From Lineus longissimus (taxonomy: Eukaryota; Nemertea; Pilidiophora; Heteronemertea; Lineidae), in contig NC_088308.1 of NCBI RefSeq assembly GCF_910592395.1, positions 11,487,001 through 11,551,000 of the forward strand: a stretch of 64,000 bases of DNA. The letters are read 5' to 3'. Below, piece after piece: positions 24,201 to 36,200 of the stretch (position 1 is the stretch's first letter; each line of letters begins with the position of its first letter). The notes below the pieces were generated by a model. That model saw only the letters and a program-made list of their open reading frames with translations. It was not told where the DNA came from and ran no database searches. The position numbers were made by a program, and so were the translations under genes.

Positions 24201-27200
24201 GATGGACAGACGGACGCCACTGAACAACTTATTTGACAAGCTCGGCTGACTTAGTCAGCTGAGCTAATAATATGTATTTTTTCGTATATGTCAGAGTGGG
24301 CTCTTTGGGTGATTTTCAAGAATTAGGCGCCAAAATTTGGCAGGTTTCTTTGTCAAACTGTCAAGAGCAATAATGGTTACAAACTACTGGTGGCCCTACC
24401 TGTGCTACAGCTTTACCATTTGACGCGAGCGACATCACCCGAATAAACATAATGGCAGGGAAAAGGTAACAGATCATTGTACCCATTGTGGCACCAGTTA
24501 AACCAAGCACAAATTCAACTGAAAGTAAAGAAGAAAAGACAATGTAAATTTCATAGCTACTTTCAAAAGGGTTTTTTCTGAAAGTATCTGAATCTGACTC
24601 ATTTCAAGTCTCAGAACCTTATAGAGTGAAAGGAGTAGATTTTATGGCTATAAACTTCAAACTGTGCTACTCTACCAATAAGCGATCTGAATTCTTGATA
24701 CTTAGTGTGGGTGGTTGGGGTTTGTCTCTAACCCTAAAAATGGTCTTTGCGGTAAAGATCATCTTCCAGCTAAAAGACTGTCCTCGACCTGCTAATTCCT
24801 TAGCCAAAATGATCTGTTGGTTTTATCAACATACACCTCAGTAGACATTGCAAATTTGGAAGGTTATTTTATGTAACCATTTAAATAGTACTTGATTGAC
24901 GAATTTCTCTCTATTCTGGATACATTATAAACAACTAATGAATTTCTTCAAGGATAGCAAGTGTTTTGAATAAGGAGGAGAAGCACACATGACTGCTAAA
25001 TGTGTTGTCAATAGGTCTTTTACATTGAAGAAATGTAAGCTTGTATGTAGTTTTCAGTAGAAAATAGATTATTAGTAAAGAAATAATTTCAGGGTGTTTC
25101 AAAACCATTAGCCAGTAATCATAATAACATACATGGATAATTCTTGATAGATTTATATTACAAAAAGAAAAGCTTACCATTCGGCACAACCACACCCACC
25201 ATGAATGTGCAGATGATAATACCCATGGTGATCAAACGGAAACGCCCTTCTGGAATGCGGGTACTGCCTCCAATGTTATCATGGTATGATGTCTTTTGCT
25301 ACCAAATAGAATAAGTGAAAGCATCCTTTAGCAACTGAACAATTTAAGAGTTCTACTGCGTAATGTGATGTAATTGTGCAAACTCATCTACACTGTTTTT
25401 TGCCCTTTTTGTCTGAGCATATCAAAAATGGCAATGTTGTCCAGGTTCTGCGAAAGAATGACTTTTTGCTCGCCTTTCATTTATTTTTAGATTGATTTTT
25501 GCAGACACAGCGTGGAGAGAAGTTACAGTTGTTGCCCATCTCTGATCCAGTGTGAACTTCACTGCACCAATGAATGCTCCCAAAAACAACTTTGTACAAA
25601 TGAATAGAACTTTTCCATACAAAAGTGTATATGTGACCCATCACAGCAAAAGCAGGTGCATGTCGCTCTGAGCTAGGCAGGTTGAGACGGACTGTTTGTT
25701 CATTTCTCTATTGTCTTCCTTTTGTGAAATATGAGCACATCAATTTCTCCCATTATCTCCTGGTGTCATTTAGTCTCATCTTCTGTGCGACATGTGCCTG
25801 GTTTTGCTGCGACGGGTCACATATTGAACATCCCCTCATTTTATGATGAAAGCCTGATATGCCAGGAAATGATAAAGTAAAGCCCAACATGCTGCAAGAG
25901 TTTCAGACTTACCTCATGAGCAAAGAGAAGCGTGTGAATGGCAGCACGACAAGGGAAGATACACAGAGGGAAGCTCACAGCTATCGACAAGACAAAGCCA
26001 AACTTGACCACTTCTGTGAACACAGAGGACTTGAGATTGGTGAGGACATCGCCGGCAATCTCCACGTTGTAGAAGGCTATGTAGCCAAAGAAACCAACCT
26101 GCAAATAGGTCATATGTCATATTCTGGTTATTTGTTGCAAAGTTACAATGCAATATATTGATATTTGGGAAATTGTTGGATGCATTAGCTTCAGAATCAG
26201 GCATCATAATGCACAATCAATCAACATTAATAAATATTTTTTTACAACAAATAGTATATGTCCTAATTCTATAGACATATGTGACCTACTACTGCAAAAT
26301 GAGTCACATGTCGCTCTGAGCTTGTCAGGTTGAGACAGACTGGTTGTTCATTTCACTATAGTCTGCCTTTTGTGAAATCTGAGTGTATCAATTTCTTCTA
26401 TTACCTCTTGGTGTCATTTTAGGCTCATCTTCTGTGCGACATGTGACCCACTTTGCTGTGGTGGGTCACATATCAGGTCGGCTTTAAAAATACACCAATT
26501 CTAACAATGTATACATTGTAGCTCGAAGAAGCGGCCAGGGGCCATTGTGCACACCAGCTGAGCTTTAGATAAGAGACGTGCTGGTATAATTACAAAAGTC
26601 AAACAGTCAATGTGTGACCTTGAAAGATTGTTTAATCAAATACCAGGGTGACATATTGGGTGATCTAGAAAAACGTCCTGCTTTTTAAAGTACAATGTAT
26701 CAAAGGTTTATCGGTGATCAATCTGAAAAAATTTCACATGATGAAGTGGATTTCAAACAAAAATTTGTGGGAAGTTGGAACAAAATTTCCTAGGATGAAG
26801 TAAGAAGAAGCACTTCAACCTGAAAATAAGTCTGCGTACCGTAGTTGTGGAAGAAGGTGGTCACATTGAGCACCTGCTAATACAAGGCAGTTTTCTATAT
26901 CCACTGAGATCACATTCTTGACACTAACATATCAGTAATATAGGGCCTATCAAACTGAAATTTTGAAAGCTTACTCAAGATATCCGAAGCTAGATCAGGG
27001 CTGAATTTTAAAGATATCGATGCAAAACTGACTGCGTTATCGAACTTTTGAAACAGGATATGTTTTTAGATCACCCGACATATCATCAGTGGTCCTTCAA
27101 TGCACTCATGTTATAAAATTCATGCCAATCCAGTCAGCAGTAACAAAATTGTTACTATAACATAAGCAAGTATAAAGTGTCAAGAAATTCTGATGCACAC

Positions 27201-30200
27201 TCTTCGAGGTGTATATATTATACTTTGGACTGTGCTGATTTGGACTCGTTGTGACGAGTGCAAATCATACTTACCATCAGGTAAACAGAGGTGCATAGAC
27301 TAATGGCACCTTTGATGATTAATGTCATCTGCTTCAGTGAAGGCTCTTGGAGGGCATCGTACATCACAAATAATTGACTGCAAATAAACATATGAGCACG
27401 AATGAGCCAATGGTACCGCTTGTACTCACTGTTACATGTATGTACACCATATGACAATCTCACCACCTTTTGGGTTTTCATAATGTCAATGTCATCACAG
27501 AGCTTGACCTAGACTTTCTTGACAGTTAAAAAAAGTTAAAATCAGCTCGACTATAGCCCGAGCCGCAAACAGCTCATCCGGCAGGAGCTTATCCTGTTTT
27601 CTGAAGCATTAAACAACTAGGAGTATTACTTCCGCTGAATAGGATGCTGTTCTATCCCAGGTTAACTTCCCAGTCAAGCCTGGTACCTATTTATTCCTGG
27701 GTGGAGAGAAGCAAGTAGGGTTTAGTGCCTTGCCCAAGGACACAAAGATGAAACCGTGCTGATCCGTCTAAGTATTGAACCTACAACCTCCAGGTTATAA
27801 GCCCGGTGCTCTAGTAACAATTTTGATTTTACGGTCCTTGGCTCCACTTCATGGTTCAAAAAGATGCTTTTCGGTGTTCTCAAGGCTTGTCTTCCACTAC
27901 TGAGATGCCTCTGAGCATCATAAATCACAGTTGAATGTAACTATAGATGAAACTACAGTCAATGGAGAAACAATGGCTAACTGGCTCTCTGAGGTATACC
28001 TGATAACAGCCAAATTGAATCCTTAACAGTATGACTTCCTGCTTCTTGCAATGCACAGACAAATGTGTGCACAATTTTGAAGACAGCAGATCGCATATTC
28101 ACTACAAAAGTAAGGACTATTACCTTCTGTAAACTCAACATGCTCAAGCTACTTCATCCAAATCTGGGTTCTAGCCAGCCCAAGCTGATAAATCAGTAGT
28201 GCTACTATCTAAAATGTAGGCTAAAAAGACGAGATGTATGCCCTGGGCAAGAATAGATACCCGGTACCTTAATAAGCCAGTTTTGTTTCAAACGTCTCTG
28301 TCTACGCTGAACAGCATTAACAAACATCAGTTGTTGACAATGCATGCAAAATCAAAACACTCTAGTCATTTTAAATGAAACGGCCAGGGGCCATTGTGCT
28401 CACCGTATACATCTTTTAGTAGGCAGGATCATGCTTAATAGTTTAGAGGTGAATATGGTGAACACAATCAGGCATGAAGACTTTTTTTAGATGTGTATTG
28501 ATGTCAAGTAATAAGACAGGGCAGTATATATAAGTTTATGATCCAACCAATAATTGTCTATGACATCAACAAGATCAATATCGTGTGATTGCTAAGAGTC
28601 CCTGCAATAAAAAATTCATCGAAAAAAAGTCATTAATAAGCGAGATATTGCACGTCCTACTTTTCCAGTTTTGACCCCCTGGTGGCCAAATCAAGAATCA
28701 GATCAGGCCAAAATTCGGTGTCAGAGATTATCTGATGTAGGGGGTTACATGTAACAACTTTCAAGTTCATAGCTTCAGCAGTTAAGAAACGTGCCATAGT
28801 TACACTCTAATGGCCAATTTACGCCATTTGACCTCTGTGACCTAGAAAAGGAGGTCAAATCCAAAAATCGTAGGACATGTGGTGTATCCTTGCTAGAAGT
28901 CCCTGCCATAAAAATTTTATCGAAAACAATTCACTCAAATAAGCAAGATATTGCACTTCTTCCTTTTTTGGCTCACCGTAAGGGGAGTCTATATGATAGC
29001 GCTGTGTCCGTCGTCGTCGTCGTCGTATCCTAACAGTGGCACGTTTCTTAACTGCTAGGGCTATGAACTTGAAACTTTGTACACAGAATGCCCTAGGTCA
29101 GCTGACCTCTGACACTGATTTTCGGTCCGATCTGATTCTCTGTTTGGCCACCAGGGGGCCAAATGTCGATATCTAAAAAGTGTGATATCTCGCTTATTAG
29201 TGACTTGTTTTCGATAAAACTTTTGTTGTAGGTACTCATAGCAAATATACATTTTATATTATACGGGTTTTTAATTTGACCTTGTTTTCAAGGTAACAGA
29301 GGTCATATGGCGTAAATTGGCCATTAGAGTGTAAACTATGGCACGTTTCTTAACTACTAAAGCTATGAACTTGAAACTTGGTACATATAACCCCCTATAT
29401 CACATAGCCTCTGGTGCTGAATTTTGGTTCGATCTGATTCCTAACTTTGCCACCAGGGGGCCAAAAGTGGAAATCTAAAAAGTGTGATATCTCACTTATT
29501 AGTGATTTGTTTTTGATGAAATTTTTATGGTAGGTTTTCCTAGCAAGGGTATATCACATATCATACGTGTTTTTGATTTGACCTACTTTTCAAGGTCACA
29601 GAGGTCAAATGGCGTAAATTTGCCGTTTGAGTGTAACTGGGGCACGTTTCTTAACCAATAAAGCTATGAACTTGAAATTTGGTGCACCTGATTCCCTACA
29701 TCATTTAACCTCTTACACCGAATTTCAGTGTGATCTGATTCTCGACTTGGCCACCAGGGGGCCAAAACTAAAAAAAGTAAAAAGTGCAATATCTCGCTTA
29801 ATAGTAACTTGTTTTCAATTCTATTTTTATGGTAGGTACTCAGAGCAAGATACATCACATATCCTACGGTTTTTGATTTGACCTTATTTTCAAGGTCACA
29901 GAGGTCAAATGGTGTGAATTGGCTGTTTGTGTGTAACTATGGCACGTTTCTTAACCACTAAAGCTATGAACTTTAAACCTCGTACACATGACTCCCTAGG
30001 TCAGATGACCTGTGACACTGATTTTCGGTCTGGTCTGATTCTTAACTGGGCCACCAGGGGGCCAAAACAAAAAATTTGAATAGCGCCATATCTCGCTTAT
30101 TACTGATTAGTTTTTGGTAAAAATGTTATGGTAGATACTCTTAGCAAGGATACATCACATATGATATGGGTTTTTGATTTGATGTTCTTGTCAAGGTCGC

Positions 30201-33200
30201 AGAGGTCAAACGGCTTAAATTGGCCATTTTAGCGTAACTGTGGCACGTTTGTTAACCCTTAAGGCTATGAACTTGAGACTTTGTACAAAGGACCCTCTAG
30301 GTCAGCTGACCTCTGACCCTGAATTTCAGTCCGGTTTGATTCTCGACTTGGCCACCAGGGGGCCAAAAGTGAAAACCTAGAAAGTGTGATATCTCGCTTA
30401 TTAGTGATTCGTTTTCAATAACATTTTTATGGTAGGTTCTCCTAGCAGGGATACATCACATATCATATGAGATTGGTCGTTTGAGTGTAACTATGGCACG
30501 TTTCTTAACCACTATAGCTATGAACTTGAAATTTGGTGCACATGACTCCCTACGTCATGTCACCTTGGACACCGAATTTCGATCTGATCTGGTACTCAAC
30601 TTGGCCACCAAGAGGCCAAAACTAAAATTGGTAAAAAGTGCAATATCTTGTTTATTAGTGACTTGTTTTTGATGATATTCTTATGGTTACCATAATGGTA
30701 CTTACTCCAAGCAACGATACATCACATGTCATACCGACTTTGGTTTGACCTATATACTATACATGTACAATGTTTCTTAACCTGGATGAATTCCAAAGCA
30801 CCAAATATCTATACGGTGAGCACAATGGCCCCTGGCCGTTTCATCCATTATGGCCCCCTGGTCAAGGCTCAAAATAACTTTTTTTCACTTGTATAGCAAA
30901 GTTGCTATACAAGGTCTTGACTTGTATAGCAGTTTTGAAGCTATGTATAGCAACTTTTTCCGACATCGGACCAACGTGCGTTGATATTTCAATAAATGAA
31001 TAAAAAAGACTTACTTTCATTATTATTTGCCTTTATTTATCAGAAACTGGTGAAAATGATAAATGAATCACAAGAAAAAATAGAGAGAATGCTGTTTTTC
31101 TTCAATTTATTCATTTGAAACTAACATCAAGTAACAGTACACCAATAAGTTTATATTAGTCTTGAATAAAAGCTTGCGAGATATTGCCACTTGAAAACAA
31201 AGTTTAGCAACTCTTCTCCGCTTTGACGGGAACTGGCTCCAAAATCTTCCTATTACATATTGTGACATCATCTTTTATTCACAAACAGAGCTAGACCAAG
31301 AGAAATCAATATAAAAGCAGATGTCACCAAGACCAGTCAAAACCACGTGCGTTTTGTAGGCTGTTTAACGCTAATCTGACTTGTGAATATTGTGCGTTTT
31401 CCAATCATCCTTTACTAAACGCTGTCTTGTCTCCTCGTATGCCCTCTTGGCATCTTTTGGAAGGGCCTGGGGTGTTTCTGCCGATCGCTTGCGTTCTGTG
31501 GCAAGTGGTAATGCGGGAGTGCGGTTTCCAAAATGGTCCAGTTGCCTCGACATTTTGGAGCAGACGACAGATTTTGACAATCGTTTCAGTGGGAGTAAAT
31601 TAGAACAACCACCCATGATGCCTTGCGCCACACCTGCGGACATTCTCTTTGCCTCCCACTGTCAAAGAACCTTGTTCCCGCTGCTGATACGCAATGCAGT
31701 AGACCACTCATTCGCCGTACTTCAAAAGCGCTGGGGACTAGGATAACTTGGATCCAAACAATGCATTTCACTATATCATGTACATGCATGCATGCTATGG
31801 CGGCGCGGCGAGTAAACTGGTATTTTAAAACATATTTGTATCGCCAGAAAACGCATACTTCTTTCATTTTAAGTGCCAAGACCGTATTTCTACTCGCCTT
31901 TGGCGAATTGGCGAGCGGATTTGTCAACCCCTGTGCTTGAAAATTACGGGGTGTAGCTAAAAATAGATGTATCGCGATTTTGTTTTTGCCCAAGATCGTT
32001 TATATCGCAATTCCTAAAATTTCTGTCGCAAATTGCGATGCGATACCGCTTATTTTGAGCCCTGCTGGTGGCCGAATAAAGAATCAGATCGAGCCAAAAT
32101 TCGGCATCAAAGGTTATCTGATGTAGGGGGCTATATGCACCAAGTTTCAAGTTCATAGCTTTACTGGTTAAGAGACGTGCCATAGTTTACACTCTAACGG
32201 CGAATTTACGCCATATGACCTCTGTGACCTTGAAAAGTAGGTCAAATTGAAAACCCGTAAGACATGTGATGTATTCTTCCTAAGAGTACCTACCATAAAA
32301 ATTTTATCGAAAACAAGTCACTTATAAGCGAGATATCACACTTTTTAGATATCCACTTTTGGTCCCCTGGTGGCAAAGTTGAGAATCAGAAATTCAGCAC
32401 CAGAGGCTATGTGATATAGGGGGTTATATGTACTAAGTTTCAAGTTCATAGCTTTAGTGGTTAAAGGGGCACCTGGAGTATAAATAGTGTGGGAGGGGAT
32501 GATAGCATGCAAATGTCTGCCTGTTACTATCATGAAGAGAGCTCCTGGGCTTTTCACAATGTTTTAAAAAAATTCTTTGTCACTATCAAACACATTTGAA
32601 TGAATTTGATATCAGACACTTATGAATAACATAGGAACATGATGTATTAAAATCAACCTGAGAAATCGTCTATGTTATGAGATTATGGAACTTTTTTACA
32701 CAGCACTGTTGAAAAGCCTTGAAGTTGAATTTACCAGCTTGAATCTGATTGGTTATAGCCCTGGTGATGCATTATTTACAAACATTGAGCACATGGCTAA
32801 TAATCATGAGTGAGCATGCAGGAAAGAACTAGATATGCTGGAGATCATGCATAATAAAGAGTTTCCTACCAAAGTGATTTTGGTCTGTTTTCTGTATCCT
32901 TTAGTCCATAAGTATATATCCTTATCCTACTGAATTATATATATTTTAATCCTACTGAATAATGTACATTGTATATGATACTAATAATCCAAGTCTATAA
33001 CTATGTGATGTCACAATCCTACTGAATATTGTTTTGTTTAGATGATCCTTGTCTATGATAGGGTAGTCTACGCAATTCTATAATTCTAAAGCATATATAT
33101 TTGCTAATCCGCATAAGTATTATGATAGATATCCATGGTATCTATGATTGAAACAAGGAGCAAAATCCTAGAATCCTCGAAAATTAAAACTGTCACAAAT

Positions 33201-36200
33201 TTGTCAAAGTGCACTGTAAATTTCAAAATCGTCCAAAACACCTTCTCAAAAAAATAATGTAGTCTATCTATCAGTGCTGCTGAAACCTATTGCCACTTAT
33301 GGCCCATGTATGGAATCCCTGGCGGATTTGGATAAAGATTTCTCACAGTCTCCAAAACACAATCTGGCATCACTTCACGACATGTCCAAACTATTGATGG
33401 GTCATCTGCCATATACTGCTGTTGCATCTGCTGTTTTTTGCCAATATAGAGAGGATGGTTCCAGGATCCCCGGTCCTCCATCATTTTCCAAAACTTTTTG
33501 TAAAGTTGTTTCCTGATCAAATTATTTCCATTTCTGGGTGCTTGTCCATTTCCCAGCCATCTTTGTGGATGAGTAGTCACACATGGAGAAGAATTGCAAT
33601 GTTGGCACATATCTGCCCCTGGCACAGGAGCAATAACTGGTTCGGATAGTTCATGGTCCTCCTCCTGTGGTTGTGGTGGGGGTGGATCAACTACACCACC
33701 AGGCACAGGCAAAGGTTCCAGCTCATCATTATCTCCTTGAATATTCCCCTCATTCTGTATATCATCTTGCAGTGCTTGATTCTCCTCATTTGGAGGATGG
33801 TCTAATTCAACATAGTCCCAATTATAGAAATTAAAAAAAGCATGTATAGCTTCCCTTTGTTCAGTAGTAAGTGCAAGGGAAACAACCTTCAATTCTTCTG
33901 CCATGGTGTGATCTACAATCTACTGACTTGAACCTGGAACAGGCCCGCCAAATTCACTATGAATGGGACAGTCCAAGCGTGGGGGTGCATGGATGTGTGC
34001 ATCCACCTATCCAGAATCTCATCACGGTAGTCATAAGTTTTTTTCACCAACACTGGCTTCCCCACTTGTCGCCTTGGTGCCTTGGCATCAAACACAAATT
34101 TGACGGAGGTATGGTCACGGTTAACATTCGCGTTCCAGTCGATCAAAGCCAGATTTGTCCTCAGTTTGTAGGACCTCTCTCCAAAGACAATCCTTTTGTC
34201 GTGAAATTGGAGGAGGGCGTTGTTGAATGATTCTACGTACAGTGTGTCTTTTGATCCAGCATAATTTTGGGGTCTTTTATATATGTCCAATTTGTAGAGA
34301 TAGTCTTTTAGCAATTTCTCTGCGACTGTGTCCGTAATCAGTTTCTTCGAGGGCTCGTAATGTTCCTCCTGGCATCGCGAATCTTTGCTGCATTTGCTGT
34401 GGTTGCCTTGATAATGGTCAATGATATTACCAATCCCAGCTCTCAGTTTCTGTTCATCTGCGTCACAGTTTTTAATGCACCAGTACACATGCGTCTTAAT
34501 CGACGCAGCTTTGTCAGCTTGCTGTTGATGCCATTTTTTCCCCATGTCCTTTTTTGGGCCTTGCGTTATCTTCCTTACACTCTTGGCAATACCCTTCGTG
34601 GTATGCCAGATGTCTTCGGCGTTTCGTGTTTCTTTTCTCTCCTCGGTAACAAACTTTGTTATGCTGTTGTTGTGATCATGACTGTGATAACGTACAGGAA
34701 CTTGTTGGTCATCGAGTACTTTATAAATCTCTTTCACACCGATCAGCTCATGTCTTTGTGTCACAGGATCATCCACCGTCTTCGAAATGGTAGCGATGTG
34801 GAGCACCTTGTTGCTCTGGTCGCCAAGGCAAACAACATCACTAAATTCGGCATTCTTGCGCCAGCAGTGGCGAGCATCTGTCGAAATATCTATCGCTTCT
34901 ACACCATTTGCCATTGAAAGGCTACTTTCCATGAGGATATCATCTTGTTTTGACTCTTCAGCCTGTTGCTGCACGATCGGACAATAAGTGTCCATAAATC
35001 TGTTCAGGGTTTCTGATGATAGCACTCCAATGTCAGAGCTTTCCACGAATTTGGTGTATTGCACTGGCAGTAGTCCTGATGTAAAAAAGCCATGGGCTAG
35101 CCTCGCATTGACAAGAAACTTGCCACCATTCTCAACATGTGGGGAAGAGGTCCAGTGGAGATTGTGCTGCTCCGTTCCTTGGCATGCTAAGGTCAAACAA
35201 GCTGTGTGACCATCCCTTCTGAACTCCTTCGTGTGCAGATTGCCCTTGCAATTTAGGGAATGGGTCTGTACCCTGCCAATCAAGTTCCTGATAGAGGACC
35301 CGGTACAGACAAAAAGTGGCTGCTTGATATCTTCTCTTGCACAAAGCTGGTAACTGGGTGTTACTTGAGGCACAGTTGTGCTGGTCATTGCTGGTGATGA
35401 AGCGTCATCATTTTCATTGTGAGTCGCATTATTTTCCACATAAAAGTCAATCACTTCATTCAGGAATTGATAGTTGGAGACCACTGAACATATCCCTCCA
35501 CCAAGTTTTGCCTTTATCCTGTCCATTTTGTTAAAAAAGTTCACCTTTTCTTCATCGTTTGCGCAATAAAAATTCAGTCCTCCTTTCACAAGAGCTTTCT
35601 TCGTCTCAGTTGCCTCATTTCTCGATCGATTGGTACTTTTTCGTTTCCTCGAATGCTGTTGGCGGTTCTCATCACGGAATCTCTCCAGGCCTAGGTCTAC
35701 ATCCCGGACCCCTTCACTACTAGCAAGAATGTTCATTTCACTTTCCATTGTTGTCATTTCAACTTCTACTGCAATTTTGAGGGCTTCAGTATAACAGTTA
35801 TTTAACCTATCTTACCCAGAAATGGTACAGTCCGGCTAATTACCAGTGTCCTGGCACAGCCTGATGCAACAGGATGAGAATAAATAACTTCAGATAGCAA
35901 GTTTATAAGTACCCCCTGGCAACTGACTTCTGTAAATTTGTAATGTGATTTTATTGCTTCTTGTCCAATTTTAAGAAAATTAGATTAAACAAAAACAATG
36001 AACTTTTACATTGATGAACAAGGCAAGAAGCTGACAATTTGCTTGACCTTTCTTTGGCTTATGAGTAAGAAAGTCTGGCCACATGTTCAAACTATTTCAA
36101 AAGCTGTTGAATTAACTGAACATAACCACACTGCTCAAATGCAAAACCACTCAATAAATACTGTAGCCATGTGGAAATTTGGCGGGAGTGACATCACAAG

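Noticed and set aside
24120-24206. Ser-Ile-His-Pro repeat peptide on the minus strand
   Set aside because: Pure translation of the GGAT microsatellite.
33871-34917. Plus-strand open frames of 119 and 185 codons, one with hydrophobic stretches
   Set aside because: They lie opposite the transposase ORF, which has recognisable catalytic motifs in the other strand.
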